A stretch of 64,000 nt of DNA. It comes from Bacillus sp. FJAT-44742 (lineage in GTDB: Bacteria > Bacillota > Bacilli > Bacillales > Marinococcaceae). A program made the translations under genes and the position numbers. The stretch lies in NCBI RefSeq assembly GCF_002797315.1, contig NZ_KZ454936.1:64999-128998 (forward strand). The letters run 5' to 3'. The notes under the pieces were generated by a model. The model was not told the DNA's origin. It saw only the letters and a list, made by a program, of their open reading frames with translations, and ran no database searches. Of this stretch, positions 36,986 through 46,839 are shown piece after piece. How positions within the stretch are numbered: position 1 is the first letter of the stretch; the number at the start of each line of letters is the position of its first letter.

Positions 36986-36992
36986 ACAATTG

Positions 36993-37018
36993 GCACACTA
37001 GACAACTGGTGTGCTTTT
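36993..37018 (+). terminator. Intrinsic terminator after the GGT-like gene
   Basis: Nine-pair stem GCACACTAG/CTGGTGTGC (36993-37001 with 37006-37014, one G-U pair, 4-nt loop) followed by TTTTCTGCATTTTT. The FAH-family gene then begins 150 bases on, so it may be transcribed separately or by read-through. Confidence 0.8.
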
Positions 37019-37164
37019 CTGCATTTTTGGGAATGAAAGAGCCTGGGGATTAGAAATTGGAAGAAGGGCAAGAAGGTGTAAGGGAGGGAAGGGAGAAGTA
37101 ATTATAGGGCTAGCTATTATGTATGGCTGATCATAACCAAAGAGCAGCAAAAGGAGGAGCAAGT

Positions 37165-38028
37165 ATGAGATTGGCAACAATTCTACATAACGGCGAGGAA
37201 CAGGCAGCAGTCATGACAGAGAATGGGCCTATCCTTATGAAAGATGTAAGTGAGTTGAGCGGTGGAAAATGGGAGACGGATTTGTTTTCGATTATCCAGA
37301 AAGGGCAGCTGGATGAAATAAGATATTGGTTTAAAGAAAACAGCGAGAAGCTGCAAGGGAAAGAAGTCTCAGCGGAAAACTATACGTTCAAGCCTTTATA
37401 CCGTCATCCAAGCAAAATCTGGGGGATTGGATTAAATTACGTAGACCATGCTGCGGATTTAAGTGAAAAAGCACCTAGTACAGAGCCGGCCAGCTTTATG
37501 AAGCCTGACACTACAATCATTGGACCCCGTGATACGATTAACATACCAAGACAATCGTCTCGAACCACAGCGGAAGCGGAGCTGGGAGTTATTATTGGTA
37601 AAGAATGCAAAGATGTTTCTGAAGAAGAAGCGCCTGCATACATAGCAGGTTTTACTACAATCATAGATATGACCGCTGAAGATATCCTTGAAAAAAACCC
37701 ACGGTATTTAACCAGGTCAAAGAGCTTTGACACTTTCTTCAGCTTTGGACCTTTTCTCGTTACTCCTGACGAGGTAGAAGAGGTAAACGGTTTAAAAGTA
37801 GCGACCATCATTAATGGAGAGGTGCACCGTGAGAATGTCGTTTCGAATATGACTTTTACTCCCTGGAACCTGGTATCTTTTCATTCTCAAGTGATGACGT
37901 TGAAGCCTGGAGACATTATTTCAACAGGAACTCCTGGTGCTGTTCGTATTAAGGAGGGAGACATAGTAGAGTGTCATATTGAAGGGTTTGAGCCCTTGGT
38001 AAATCCGGTAAAGGATGTAAAGAAGTAG
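37165..38028 (+). CDS. Fumarylacetoacetate hydrolase-family enzyme
   Basis: A 287-residue FAH-superfamily protein. The fold's metal site is seen in SRTTAEAELGVIIGKE (about 132-147, two Glu), FTTIIDMTAEDI with the third ligand, and the C-terminal GDIISTGTPGAV near 255. FAH enzymes hydrolyse or decarboxylate 2-oxoacids; some members are ureidoglycolate lyases. Next to allantoin genes, action on ureidoglycolate or an oxalurate-related compound is possible but not shown. AAAGGAGGAG lies 7 bases before the ATG. The GGT-like gene precedes it past a terminator, and an ABC operon faces it. Confidence 0.75.
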   Translation: MRLATILHNGEEQAAVMTENGPILMKDVSELSGGKWETDLFSIIQKGQLDEIRYWFKENSEKLQGKEVSAENYTFKPLYRHPSKIWGIGLNYVDHAADLSEKAPSTEPASFMKPDTTIIGPRDTINIPRQSSRTTAEAELGVIIGKECKDVSEEEAPAYIAGFTTIIDMTAEDILEKNPRYLTRSKSFDTFFSFGPFLVTPDEVEEVNGLKVATIINGEVHRENVVSNMTFTPWNLVSFHSQVMTLKPGDIISTGTPGAVRIKEGDIVECHIEGFEPLVNPVKDVKK

Positions 38029-38052
38029 GATTGTATAAAGATTGTAATTAGA

Positions 38053-38086
38053 AAGAGAAGCCTTTTGTTATGAGGCTTCTCTTTTA
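38053..38086. terminator. Terminator between the FAH gene and urtE
   Basis: The stem AAGAGAAGCC/GGCTTCTCTT (38053-38062 with 38074-38083, 11-nt loop) is followed by TTTATT on the plus strand. It ends the FAH gene and may also serve urtE transcripts arriving from the other side. Confidence 0.8.
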
Positions 38087-38186
38087 TTGGAGGTATTTTG
38101 TTGGAGCTTCCTCCTACAAGGTAAGGGAGGGAAGAATGACTGGGTGACCACACGGAAATCTGTTTTTATAAATTCAACCAAGTTTC

Positions 38187-38876
38187 TTACACACTTAAAT
38201 ATCTGCTTACTTCTGTTTCTATGAGTGACTCTCCTTCATACACGATGGTACCTTTGTTTACGACATAAAAATAATCACCTACAGTCTGGGCGAAGTCGAA
38301 ATTTTGTTCAACGAGGAGCATAGAGGTGCTGCCTTCTTTTTTAAGGTCAATAATGACTTTTTGAATGGCCTGAACAATGTTGGGTTGAATTCCTTCAGCA
38401 GGCTCATCAAGCAAGAGAAAGTCTGGTTCGGCAACCAAAGCACGGGCAATAGCGAGCTGTTGCTGCTGGCCTCCGCTGAGATCCCCGCCTTTCCTGTTCT
38501 TCATTTCAAGTAAGACAGGGAAGTATTCATAAATAATACTATCGATTTTCTTGTTTGCATTCTTACGTCCTTCAAGGCCCATTAATAGGTTTTCATAGAC
38601 CGTAAGATATGGGAAAATATCTCTCCCCTGGGGTACGTACCCCATGCCGCTCTTCGCTCTTTTGTCTGGTGAGGTCTTAGTAACGTTTTTATCTTGAAAA
38701 TGAATGGAGCCTTTTTTAGCCTTTAACAGGCCGATTACCGTTTTGATAAGGGTAGACTTTCCTACACCGTTTCTTCCCATAATACATACAATCTGCCCCT
38801 TTTTTACCTTTAGAGAAATATCTCTTATGACGGTGCTTTCCTCGTAAGCGACCTCAAGTTCCCGAAGGTGCAGCAT
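38187..38876 (-). CDS. urtE: Urea ABC transporter ATP-binding subunit UrtE
   Basis: UrtE (229 aa) is the LivF-like ATPase. Walker A is GRNGVGKST near residue 34, the signature LSGGQQQQLAIARAL near 132 and Walker B FLLLDEPAEG near 153; the GIQPNIV following the D-loop is typical of UrtE. It is last of urtABCDE and overlaps urtD by 23 bases. The pair UrtD/UrtE powers high-affinity urea uptake. Confidence 0.92.
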   Translation of the reverse strand: MLHLRELEVAYEESTVIRDISLKVKKGQIVCIMGRNGVGKSTLIKTVIGLLKAKKGSIHFQDKNVTKTSPDKRAKSGMGYVPQGRDIFPYLTVYENLLMGLEGRKNANKKIDSIIYEYFPVLLEMKNRKGGDLSGGQQQQLAIARALVAEPDFLLLDEPAEGIQPNIVQAIQKVIIDLKKEGSTSMLLVEQNFDFAQTVGDYFYVVNKGTIVYEGESLIETEVSRYLSV

Positions 38877-39657
38877 AAGATGGTACCTCCTTGCGCCCTA
38901 AGTATACTTCCATTACCTGTTCATTCTGCTGAACTTCCCTCATGCTTCCTTCACAAAGGAGTGAGCCTTCGTGCATAACAGTTACTCTTTCTGAATATTT
39001 TTCTACAAATTCCATGTCGTGTTCAACCACAATGATAGAGCATTCCTTCTTTAGTTCACGTAGAAGGTGGCCGGTGGTTTCTTCTTCCTCTTCAGTCATG
39101 CCGGCAATTGGCTCATCAAGCAGAAGAAGGTCAGGTTCCTGCATCATTACCATCCCTATTTCTAACCATTGCTTCTGTCCGTGTGACAAATTTATTGCTT
39201 TTTTATCTTTTTCATTTGTTAACCCTATCGTACGTAATTGATGTGTAATACGTTCGTTTTCATTGTCGGACAGAGAAGCAGTTAGAATAGAGAATAAACC
39301 TTTCTTTTGTTTCATTGAGACTTCTAAATTTTCAAAGACAGTAAGATGGGGGAAGATGGACGGCGCTTGAAACTTTCTGCCAATCCCGTGACGGGCAATC
39401 TGATAATCTTTCATTTTCGTTAAGTCGTACTCCTTCTTGAATAACAGCTTTCCGGCACTGCTTTTGGTCTTGCCGCAAAGAACATCCAGGAAAGTTGTTT
39501 TTCCAGCGCCATTTGGGCCGATTAGAAAGTGAAGCTCATGTTCTTTTAACTGGAAAGAAAAAGAATTAAGAGCTAAGAAGTCATCAAATTTTACAGAAAC
39601 GTTCTCACACTGCAGTATTTTTTTGCTCTGTTGTCGGCTCAGTTCTTTCTTTTTCAT
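38854..39657 (-). CDS. urtD: Urea ABC transporter ATP-binding subunit UrtD
   Basis: UrtD (267 aa) is the LivG-like ATPase with Walker A GPNGAGKTT near residue 51, a LSHGQKQWLEIGMVMM signature (His in place of the second Gly, usual in UrtD) and Walker B LLLLDEPIAGMT. The ATG at 39657 lies behind GAGGAG. That start lies within urtC, a 53-base overlap, longer than usual; no better start codon occurs further in. The overlap with urtE is 23 bases. Confidence 0.9.
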   Translation of the reverse strand: MKKKELSRQQSKKILQCENVSVKFDDFLALNSFSFQLKEHELHFLIGPNGAGKTTFLDVLCGKTKSSAGKLLFKKEYDLTKMKDYQIARHGIGRKFQAPSIFPHLTVFENLEVSMKQKKGLFSILTASLSDNENERITHQLRTIGLTNEKDKKAINLSHGQKQWLEIGMVMMQEPDLLLLDEPIAGMTEEEEETTGHLLRELKKECSIIVVEHDMEFVEKYSERVTVMHEGSLLCEGSMREVQQNEQVMEVYLGRKEVPSYAAPSGT

Positions 39658-40699
39658 ACTGATCTCCTCTTCCTTTTTTGAATTTAGCACCTAATGACAT
39701 TAATCCTCCTGGCAAAAATACAACAATTAAGACAAAAACAGCGCCGATAAAGAACAGCCAGAAATCAGGATAGGATTCACTGAAAAAAGTACTTGCAGAG
39801 TTAGTAATGATAGCACCTATCACAGGACCGATAAGCGTTCCTCTGCCCCCAAGAGCGACCCAAAGAATCATTTCAATAGATGGTACAATTCCGATCATGG
39901 TTGGTGAAATAATACCAACTTGAAGAACAAATAACATTCCTGCCAGGCCGGCAATCCCGGCAGAGAGAGAGAAGACAAAAATCTTAAACACAGAGGCGTC
40001 GTAGCCTGAGTAGCGAAGGCGATTTTCGCCATCACGGATAGCTATTAAAACTTTTCCACTACGACTGTTTACCAGTTTGGAACAAAGGAAAAAGACAACG
40101 ACCAGACAGGCGATTGTAATGAAGTAAATGGCTTGCTGAGTGGATGCCTGGTTTAAGGAAAATCCAAATACGGTTTGAAAGCCTGTAAGCCCGTTAGTGC
40201 CTCCTGTATAGTTTTGCTGACTGACAATTAACGTAGTTGTCACCAGCACAAGAGCTTGAGTAAGAATTGTGAAATAAACTCCTCTAATTCTATTACGAAA
40301 GGTAAATAGACCCAGGGCTCCAGCTAAGAGCATAGGCGCTATTATGGCCAGCGGGACAGCAATAAAAGGGTTTTCCATAATCGACCAGAACCAGGGGAGC
40401 TCCTGAATACCGCTCCACATCATGAAATCAGGGACGCTCGAAGAAGCTGATTCCAGCAAGAGATACATCGCCATAATATAGGCTCCGAGCCCAAAGAAGA
40501 TACCATGACCTAAGCTTAAGATACCGGTGTAGCCCCAGAGAAGATCCAGGCCAATTACCAATATAGCTAATGCTAAAAAGCGGCCAAGGAGATTCAGGCG
40601 GAAGTCGGATAAGAAAAGGGGCGCAAGCAGCAGGGCAAGAACGAGGAGTATGAATATGCCTTGTTTGCTGACGAGCAACTTCACAAGTGATTGTTGCAT
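39605..40699 (-). CDS. urtC: Urea ABC transporter permease UrtC
   Basis: UrtC (364 aa) is the LivM-type permease with about ten hydrophobic segments, including LLWGYTGILSLGHGIFFGLGAY near residue 60 and IEMILWVALGGRGTLIGPVIGA near 290. The C-terminal tail is charged and cytoplasmic. AAGGAG stands 9 bases before the ATG at 40699; in-frame codons upstream run into urtB. The spacing to urtB is 23 bases. Confidence 0.92.
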   Translation of the reverse strand: MQQSLVKLLVSKQGIFILLVLALLLAPLFLSDFRLNLLGRFLALAILVIGLDLLWGYTGILSLGHGIFFGLGAYIMAMYLLLESASSSVPDFMMWSGIQELPWFWSIMENPFIAVPLAIIAPMLLAGALGLFTFRNRIRGVYFTILTQALVLVTTTLIVSQQNYTGGTNGLTGFQTVFGFSLNQASTQQAIYFITIACLVVVFFLCSKLVNSRSGKVLIAIRDGENRLRYSGYDASVFKIFVFSLSAGIAGLAGMLFVLQVGIISPTMIGIVPSIEMILWVALGGRGTLIGPVIGAIITNSASTFFSESYPDFWLFFIGAVFVLIVVFLPGGLMSLGAKFKKGRGDQYEKERTEPTTEQKNTAV

Positions 40700-40722
40700 A
40701 GGAAACTTCTCCTTTTTTGGTA

Positions 40723-41625
40723 TTAGTCGACGGATCTCGTACGAAGTGAAAAAATTCCGGCCGGTTTCCATTGAAGAAAGGCAATGATAAGAGCAAAAAT
40801 TAGTACTTTTCCTAGTGAAGCATTTGTCCAGTATTCAAATAGTGTGTTGAAAATCCCGATCCCGAAAGCTCCTGCGATGGTTCCGGCAAGCATACCGACA
40901 CCGCCTACAACTACCACCATAAAAGCATCAATAATATAATAGGTACCTATTGTGGGACCAACAGGCCCAATTAATGAAAGAGCCGTACCTGCCACACCGG
41001 CAAACCCTGCTCCTAAGGCAAAGGTCGTGGCGTCAATTCTGCGAGAGGAGACTCCTACGCATTTAGCCATGTCTCTATTTTGCATCACTGCCCGAATGCG
41101 GCGGCCATTTGAAGTCTTGTAAAAATAGAGGTAAAGAAGAACAGTGCAGGAAGCCACCAATAAAATAATAAATAACCGCGTATAGGGTAAGGTGACAGAC
41201 AGTATTTGGAAACCGCCAGTGAGGAAGCTTGGATTTTCCACCCCTACGTTGGGAGCTCCAAATATCGTTCTGGCTGCCTGCTGCAAAATAAGGCCGGCAC
41301 CAAACGTGGCGAGGAGACTGTCTAAAGGCCTTCCGTACAAGTGCCTTATAACAGTGAGTTCCAGAAGCAAGCCTATTCCTGCAGCAAGAAGAAATGCAAA
41401 AGGAATGGCCAGGATGAAATACCAGTCAAAGAGATGAGCAGGGACGTATGTGATAAAAAACATTTGAACCATATAGGCTGAATAGGCTCCTACCATAATT
41501 AACTCTCCATGTGCCATGTTAATAACGTTCATCAAACCAAACGTAATTGCCAGGCCAAGGGCGATAAGAAGAAGGATAGAACCGAGACTCAGGCCGTTAA
41601 ATATTTGTATTAAGTAGCTTTCCAA
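40723..41625 (-). CDS. urtB: Urea ABC transporter permease UrtB
   Basis: UrtB (300 aa) is the LivH-type permease. It begins ESYLIQIFNGLSLGSILLL and shows GLMNVINMAHGELIMVGAY and the C-terminal VVVVGGVGMLAGTIAGA segment. The start is TTG at 41625, fixed by AAGGAGG 8 bases before it; upstream in-frame codons lie in the urtA-urtB gap. A hairpin in that gap separates this gene from urtA, likely letting binding protein exceed permease. Confidence 0.92.
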   Translation of the reverse strand: MESYLIQIFNGLSLGSILLLIALGLAITFGLMNVINMAHGELIMVGAYSAYMVQMFFITYVPAHLFDWYFILAIPFAFLLAAGIGLLLELTVIRHLYGRPLDSLLATFGAGLILQQAARTIFGAPNVGVENPSFLTGGFQILSVTLPYTRLFIILLVASCTVLLYLYFYKTSNGRRIRAVMQNRDMAKCVGVSSRRIDATTFALGAGFAGVAGTALSLIGPVGPTIGTYYIIDAFMVVVVGGVGMLAGTIAGAFGIGIFNTLFEYWTNASLGKVLIFALIIAFLQWKPAGIFSLRTRSVD

Positions 41626-41663
41626 TAGTAAAACCTCCTTCTTAGGGTAAATAGAAGGTAAGT

Positions 41664-41685
41664 AGCCCTGGCTTTCACCAAGGCT
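41664..41685 (-). other. Intercistronic hairpin between urtA and urtB
   Basis: Eight-pair stem AGCCTTGG/CCAGGGCT on the minus strand (41685-41678 with 41671-41664, 6-nt loop), 17 bases past the urtA stop. No strong T tract follows. Such hairpins often stabilise or partly end the binding-protein message. Confidence 0.6.
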
Positions 41686-41701
41686 ATCTTTTTTCGTCTG
41701 C

Positions 41702-43033
41702 TTATTCTTCTTCCGGCACGAAATCACTTAATCCCTCTGCCCAATCATAACTTTCCAAGAATGGGTCAGGCTTTACAGGCTCTCCTGAATTCCAGATTTC
41801 CTCAAATTGACCGTCCGCTTGAATTTCGCCGATTCGAACAGTTTTATAAACGTGCTGATTATCTCCATCAAACTGTATCGGACCTCCCGGAGCATTGATT
41901 TCAATTCCGGCAGCGGCTTCACGGACAGCGTCCACGTCTGTCGTGCCAGCTTCTTCTACTGCTGCGGCCCATAAATGAACCATGAAGTAAGCAGCCTCAA
42001 TAGGATCTCCAGTTACTCTGTCCTCTCCGTAAGCTTCTTTGAACTTCTCGACGAATGCTTCATTTTCCGGGGTATCCGTCGTTTGGTAATAGTTCCAGCT
42101 TGCATAGTGACCTTCAAGGACATCTGCCCCAATTCCACGGATTTCTTCTTCCGCAACACTTACAGACATGATAGTTACATCATCTGGGGTAATGCCTGCA
42201 TCGGCAAGCTGGTTAAAGAAGGCTACATTGCTGTCACCGTTCAGTGTGTTAAAGATGACTTCCGGCTGTTCGTCGCGGATTCTGGAGATGATCGTGTTGT
42301 AATCGGTGTGACCGAGCGGGGTGTACTGTTCATCAAGAACAGTTCCTCCCTGTGCTTCTAATTGAAGCGTAATAATTTGGTTTGCCAAGCGAGGAAAGAC
42401 ATAATCAGAACCTAAAAGAAAGAATTCTGTCCCTTCGTTTTCAAGGAGCCATTCTACTGCAGGAACGATCTGCTGGTTAGGGGCTGCACCGGAGTAGAAA
42501 ATGTTAGGTGAAGCTTCCATGCCCTCATATTGCACAGGGTAAAACAATAACCCGTCATTTTCTTCAACTACAGGAAGCATTGCCTTGCGGCTGGCGGAAG
42601 TCCAGCCTCCAAAGATAATAGGAACCTCATCTTGCTGTAAGAGTTTAGCTGTCCGTTCCGAGAAGGTTGGCCAGTCTGAGGCTCCATCTTCAATAATAGG
42701 AACAAGCTCTTTACCCAGGACGCCGCCTGCTTCATTTATTTCTTCAATAGCAAGGAGTTCTGCATCCCTTAATGATGTTTCGCTCATAGCCATTGTCCCG
42801 CTGAGGGAATGCAGGATGCCGACGGGAATTTGATCGTCCTCAACGACTACTTCTTCTCCGGCTTCAGGAATGTCCTCTGTACCTGAATCTTCAACATCAC
42901 CTGCTTCTGGTACCGGATCTGCACCTTCCGCTTCGTCAGCAGAAGAATCGGTATTCTCTGCACACGCTGTTAAGAAAACAGCAAGGAGTAATGCAAGGCA
43001 AAGCATGACTAAAGGTTTGATTGCTTTCTTCAA
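41702..43033 (-). CDS. urtA: Urea ABC transporter substrate-binding lipoprotein UrtA
   Basis: UrtA (443 aa) binds urea outside the cell. The N-terminus is a lipoprotein signal with lipobox LTAC (Cys24), then a linker of about 45 residues that is nearly all Asp, Glu, Ala and Pro, and the FmdD/UrtA binding domain beginning [17 protein letters not shown]. The domain continues with [14 protein letters not shown] and FYPVQYEG, typical of UrtA. It heads a minus-strand operon, urtABCDE, divergent from urease across a 248-base regulatory gap. The acidic linker fits a halotolerant host. Confidence 0.93.
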   Translation of the reverse strand: MKKAIKPLVMLCLALLLAVFLTACAENTDSSADEAEGADPVPEAGDVEDSGTEDIPEAGEEVVVEDDQIPVGILHSLSGTMAMSETSLRDAELLAIEEINEAGGVLGKELVPIIEDGASDWPTFSERTAKLLQQDEVPIIFGGWTSASRKAMLPVVEENDGLLFYPVQYEGMEASPNIFYSGAAPNQQIVPAVEWLLENEGTEFFLLGSDYVFPRLANQIITLQLEAQGGTVLDEQYTPLGHTDYNTIISRIRDEQPEVIFNTLNGDSNVAFFNQLADAGITPDDVTIMSVSVAEEEIRGIGADVLEGHYASWNYYQTTDTPENEAFVEKFKEAYGEDRVTGDPIEAAYFMVHLWAAAVEEAGTTDVDAVREAAAGIEINAPGGPIQFDGDNQHVYKTVRIGEIQADGQFEEIWNSGEPVKPDPFLESYDWAEGLSDFVPEEE

Positions 43034-43160
43034 CTAACACGCCTCCATCCATATGTAAAATAGTTTGAAAATTAACACATTTTTAAATTACCATGGGTTA
43101 TTGAAGAAAAGTGTATGTAGGTTAGATTATTTATCAAAATATTTAATATATAGGTTTACT

Positions 43161-43208
43161 TGTTATTTCAAAATACAGTAAACTTTATAGTAGGGAAGTG
43201 AATATACT
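43161..43208. promoter_or_regulatory. Divergent urt/ure control region with weak GlnR/TnrA-like box
   Basis: TGTTATTTCAAAATACA (43161-43177) fits TGTNA-N7-TNACA with one arm mismatch; the longer TnrA consensus has four. A TATACT at 43203-43208 without a -35 could be the ureA -10, with the box centred near -46. On the other strand AATAAT near 43126-43131 could serve urtA. The site could act on both units. Confidence 0.4.
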
Positions 43209-43281
43209 TAACACAATTAAGATAAGTTTCCTTACATAAAGGTTCGAAACTATAAATTCATGAAAAGAGAGGGTGAAGGAA

Positions 43282-43584
43282 ATGAAGTTGTCACCAATAG
43301 AACAAGAGAAGCTGATGATTTTCATGGCTGGAGAGCTGGCTCAAAAAAGAAAGGATAGAGGGGTAAAGCTAAATTATCCTGAGGCTGTAGCCATGATTAG
43401 TTCTTTCATCTTAGAAGGGGCCAGGGATGGGAGAACAGTCGCAGAGCTAATGAGTACCGGAAAAGAGGTTCTTACAAGCGAAGATGTTATGGAAGGCGTG
43501 CCAGAAATGATAGATAATGTTCAAGTTGAAGCGACCTTCCCTGACGGCGTGAAATTAGTAACCGTTCATAATCCAATCATATAA
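43282..43584 (+). CDS. ureA: Urease gamma subunit
   Basis: UreA (100 aa, the standard length) is the small structural subunit of urease, the nickel enzyme that splits urea to ammonia and CO2. It begins [13 protein letters not shown] and contains [12 protein letters not shown], both family hallmarks. I start at ATG 43282, 8 bases after GAGAGGG; a GTG three codons upstream is less likely. It heads ureABCEFGD, which lacks its own nickel permease. Confidence 0.95.
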   Translation: MKLSPIEQEKLMIFMAGELAQKRKDRGVKLNYPEAVAMISSFILEGARDGRTVAELMSTGKEVLTSEDVMEGVPEMIDNVQVEATFPDGVKLVTVHNPII

Positions 43585-43601
43585 AAAAGGAGAATGGTGG
43601 T

Positions 43602-43961
43602 ATGAAACCTGGTGAAATTCGTACAGAGGAAGGTTTTATTGAAATTAACCAAGGCAGGAAGGTAAAAACCATAAGGGTTAGCAATACGGGAGACCGCCCG
43701 ATTCAAGTGGGCTCTCATTATCATTTTTTCGAAGCGAATAGATTTTTATCTTTTCCAAGAGATGAAGCGTTTGGGATGCGTTTAAATGTAGCATCAGGGA
43801 CAGCCGTCAGGTTTGAGCCTGGGGAAGAAAAAGAAGTTGAATTAGTGGAATGCGGAGGTAATAAGAGGTTTTTCGGGTTAAATGCCTTAACAGAGGGAGA
43901 CCTGGATAAGTCTAAAGAGGCGGTGCAGAAAGCGAAAGAAAAAGGGTTCAAAGGAGTGTAA
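43602..43961 (+). CDS. ureB: Urease beta subunit
   Basis: UreB (119 aa) is the second structural subunit. The start [15 protein letters not shown] and the [16 protein letters not shown] segment are typical. AAAAAGGAG precedes the ATG. It lies 17 bases after ureA and two bases before ureC, so the three structural subunits are made as a unit. The C-terminal tail (about 100-119) is rich in Lys and Glu. Confidence 0.95.
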   Translation: MKPGEIRTEEGFIEINQGRKVKTIRVSNTGDRPIQVGSHYHFFEANRFLSFPRDEAFGMRLNVASGTAVRFEPGEEKEVELVECGGNKRFFGLNALTEGDLDKSKEAVQKAKEKGFKGV

Positions 43962-43963
43962 TA

Positions 43964-45673
43964 ATGAAAATATCCAGAAAACAATATGCCGGGACCTATG
44001 GGCCGACGACAGGTGACCAGGTCCGCCTGGCTGATACAAATTTATGGATTGAAGTTGAAAAGGACTACACTACCTACGGAGACGAAGCTAAATTCGGCGG
44101 CGGGAAAGTTCTCCGTGACGGCATGGGTCAAAATGGTGTGAGAACAAGAGAAGAAGGGGTCCTTGACCTCATTATTACAAATGCTTTAATTCTTGATTAC
44201 ACAGGGGTTTACAAAGCTGATGTCGGCATAAAGAATGGGCGAATTGAAGGAATCGGCAAAGGTGGAAATCCGGACATTATGGATGGAGTGGACGTTAATA
44301 TGATTGTTGGTCCCTCTACCGAAGTCATTGCCGGCGAAGGCCAGATTTTAACAGCAGGAGGTATTGACGCCCACATTCATTTCATCAGCCCTCAGCAAAT
44401 TGAGGTAGCGATTTCTTCTGGAGTGACCACAATGATAGGCGGGGGAACCGGTCCGGCAACTGGAACGAATGCTACAACATGCACACCGGGTGAGTGGAAC
44501 ATCCACAGAATGCTTGAAGCAGCTGAGACCTTTCCAGTTAACTTAGGGTTCTTAGGGAAAGGGAATGGTTCTGGCAAGGATTCGCTTCGAGAGCAAGTGG
44601 AGGCAGGGGCCATAGGCTTGAAGCTTCATGAAGATTGGGGAACTACGCCCGCCGCCATTGATACCTGCTTGTCAGTGGCTGATGAACTTGATGTCCAAGT
44701 GGCGATTCACACGGATACTCTTAACGAGGCAGGATTTGTAGAAGATACGATTAATGCTATTGGGGACAGAGTGATCCATACATATCACACGGAAGGAGCA
44801 GGAGGGGGACATGCCCCTGATATCATGAAAATCGCAGCCTATCCGAATGTTCTGCCTTCTTCCACTAACCCGACTCGTCCCTTTACTCATAACACGATCG
44901 ATGAACATCTGGATATGTTAATGGTTTGCCACCATCTTGATCATAATGTTCCGGAGGATGTAGCTTTTGCAGACTCAAGAATTCGTCCCGAAACCATTGC
45001 AGCAGAAGACATCCTTCACGACCTTGGTGTTCTTAGTATGATTTCTTCCGATTCTCAAGCAATGGGCAGAGTTGGTGAAGTAATCATACGTACATGGCAG
45101 ACAGCCGATAAAATGAAGAAGCAAAGGGGTTTGCTTACAGAGGGACAAACTAATGACAACGAACGTGCAAAAAGATACATTGCCAAATACACAATTAATC
45201 CTGCGATTACCCATGGAATCAGCCACGAAGTGGGGTCAATAGAGAATGGAAAGTGGGCTGACCTTGTGTTGTGGAACCCTGCCTTTTTTGGGGTGAAACC
45301 CGAAATTATCATAAAAGGCGGTCATATTGCTCATGCGCAAATGGGAGATCCGAATGCCTCTATCCCAACTCCTCAGCCTGTTTTTCAGCGCCCGATGTTC
45401 GCAAGCTATGGAAAAGCGTTAAGCAGCTCCACATTTACGTTTCTCTCCCAAAGTGCTTATGACAAGGGTGTTCATGAAAAGCTGGGACTTAGTAAGAAAA
45501 TCGGGGTAGTAAAAGGATGCAGGGATATCGGTAAGAAAGACATGAAAAACAACACAGAGACCCCGGAACTTTCTATTAATCCAGAAACCTATGAAGTTCT
45601 TGTCAACAACGAAAAAATAGAATGTGAGCCGTTAAAAGAAGTTTCAATGGCACAGCGTTATTTCTTATTTTAA
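43964..45673 (+). CDS. ureC: Urease alpha (catalytic) subunit
   Basis: UreC (569 aa) holds the two-nickel site. Ligands seen are HIHFISPQQ near residue 135, the carbamylated lysine Lys220 in [17 protein letters not shown] near 246 and [13 protein letters not shown] near 272, the flap histidines in [13 protein letters not shown] near 320 and the metal Asp in [10 protein letters not shown] near 363. All key residues are present, so the enzyme should be active. Its chaperones ureEFGD follow. Confidence 0.97.
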   Translation: MKISRKQYAGTYGPTTGDQVRLADTNLWIEVEKDYTTYGDEAKFGGGKVLRDGMGQNGVRTREEGVLDLIITNALILDYTGVYKADVGIKNGRIEGIGKGGNPDIMDGVDVNMIVGPSTEVIAGEGQILTAGGIDAHIHFISPQQIEVAISSGVTTMIGGGTGPATGTNATTCTPGEWNIHRMLEAAETFPVNLGFLGKGNGSGKDSLREQVEAGAIGLKLHEDWGTTPAAIDTCLSVADELDVQVAIHTDTLNEAGFVEDTINAIGDRVIHTYHTEGAGGGHAPDIMKIAAYPNVLPSSTNPTRPFTHNTIDEHLDMLMVCHHLDHNVPEDVAFADSRIRPETIAAEDILHDLGVLSMISSDSQAMGRVGEVIIRTWQTADKMKKQRGLLTEGQTNDNERAKRYIAKYTINPAITHGISHEVGSIENGKWADLVLWNPAFFGVKPEIIIKGGHIAHAQMGDPNASIPTPQPVFQRPMFASYGKALSSSTFTFLSQSAYDKGVHEKLGLSKKIGVVKGCRDIGKKDMKNNTETPELSINPETYEVLVNNEKIECEPLKEVSMAQRYFLF

Positions 45674-45692
45674 AAGGTGAAGGGTGACAGCT

Positions 45693-46136
45693 ATGTATGT
45701 ACAAAAAACACTGGGAAATATTTCTGAAAAGGATAGCGGCGGAAAAAGCCAGGAGTGGCTGGAGCTGGACTGGGAAGAGCTTAGCAAACGAATTATAAGA
45801 AAAAAGACCTCCGAAGGAAGAGATATAGCCATTGCCTTAGAAGAAGGGGAAAACCTGCAGGTTGGTGACATTTTGTATGAAGACGAACAGGTGCAGGTTG
45901 TTGTCCGTACCTCTCTTGAAAAGGTGTATGTAGTTACTCCTCAAACCATGATTGAAATGGGGAAGGCTGCTTTTGAATTAGGGAACAGACATACACCGTG
46001 CATCATAGAGGATAATGAAATTGTTGTCCGCTATGATTCCACTCTGCCTGTCCTATTTGAAGATGCCGGTGTAAATTACCGGGAAGAAGAAAGAAGATTT
46101 CAAAAGCCATTTAAATACAAAGGGCACTCTCATTAA
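45693..46136 (+). CDS. ureE: Urease nickel metallochaperone UreE
   Basis: UreE (147 aa) delivers nickel to the urease activation complex. The N-terminal domain (about 1-75) and the metal-binding domain with the buried His in LGNRHTPCIIEDNEIVV near residue 98 are typical. The C-terminus ends KGHSH but lacks the long His-rich tail of Klebsiella UreE, the usual case in bacilli. I start at ATG 45693 behind GAAGGG; a GTG at 45684 is possible. One base separates it from ureF. Confidence 0.9.
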   Translation: MYVQKTLGNISEKDSGGKSQEWLELDWEELSKRIIRKKTSEGRDIAIALEEGENLQVGDILYEDEQVQVVVRTSLEKVYVVTPQTMIEMGKAAFELGNRHTPCIIEDNEIVVRYDSTLPVLFEDAGVNYREEERRFQKPFKYKGHSH

Positions 46137-46137
46137 G

Positions 46138-46824
46138 ATGACTTATCAATTTCTTCATTTAATGCAAATACATGATTCAGCTTTTCCTATTGGCTCGTAC
46201 ACTCAGTCTTTCGGAATGGAAACCTATATTCAAAGAGACCTGGTCAAAGATAAAAAGACGTTAAAGGAATTTTGCCTTTCTTACCTTCACGGTAACCTTC
46301 TGACTGGGGATGGATTGTTAGTAAAGGAAGCATACGAAAAGACTCTTCATAAGGAGTGGGAGCAGGTTGAGGTGCTGGAAAAGCTTTGTCATGGCATGAA
46401 GCTGGCAAAGGAAGCCAGAGATGGCAGCCTGATGATGGGAAAGCAATTCTTTAAAGCTGTCAGCCTGTTACACCCAAACGGAGAATTAGCTCAGTTAGAA
46501 ACCTTGTGGAAAGATAAGGAAGGAAAAGGGCATTACCCCATCGTGTACGGGGCGTACGCAGCCACTATGGGATTTAGTAAGGAGGAAGCACTTGGGGCAT
46601 TCCTTTACTCCTCAGTCAGCGGCCTCATTCATAATGCGGTCAGGTCAGTACCCTTAGGGCAAAGTACAGGAGTTGAACTCATTCATGAATTGCTCCCTAT
46701 CTTCACGGAAGCAGCCAGAGAAATTCAATCTTTTACATTAGAGAAACTAGGAAACCAAGCCATTGGATTGGAGCTGGCTTCAATGGAACATGAAACATTA
46801 CGAACAAGATTATTCATTTCATAA
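46138..46824 (+). CDS. ureF: Urease accessory protein UreF
   Basis: UreF (228 aa) forms the activation complex with UreD and UreG and checks nickel insertion. The family start HLMQIHDSAFPIGSYTQSFGMETYI is clear, followed by an all-helical body with YPIVYGAYAATMGF near residue 135 and a C-terminal tail that orders on complex formation. The ATG is one base after the ureE stop. UreG starts 15 bases on. Confidence 0.93.
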   Translation: MTYQFLHLMQIHDSAFPIGSYTQSFGMETYIQRDLVKDKKTLKEFCLSYLHGNLLTGDGLLVKEAYEKTLHKEWEQVEVLEKLCHGMKLAKEARDGSLMMGKQFFKAVSLLHPNGELAQLETLWKDKEGKGHYPIVYGAYAATMGFSKEEALGAFLYSSVSGLIHNAVRSVPLGQSTGVELIHELLPIFTEAAREIQSFTLEKLGNQAIGLELASMEHETLRTRLFIS

Positions 46825-46839
46825 TATGGAGGTAGAAAT

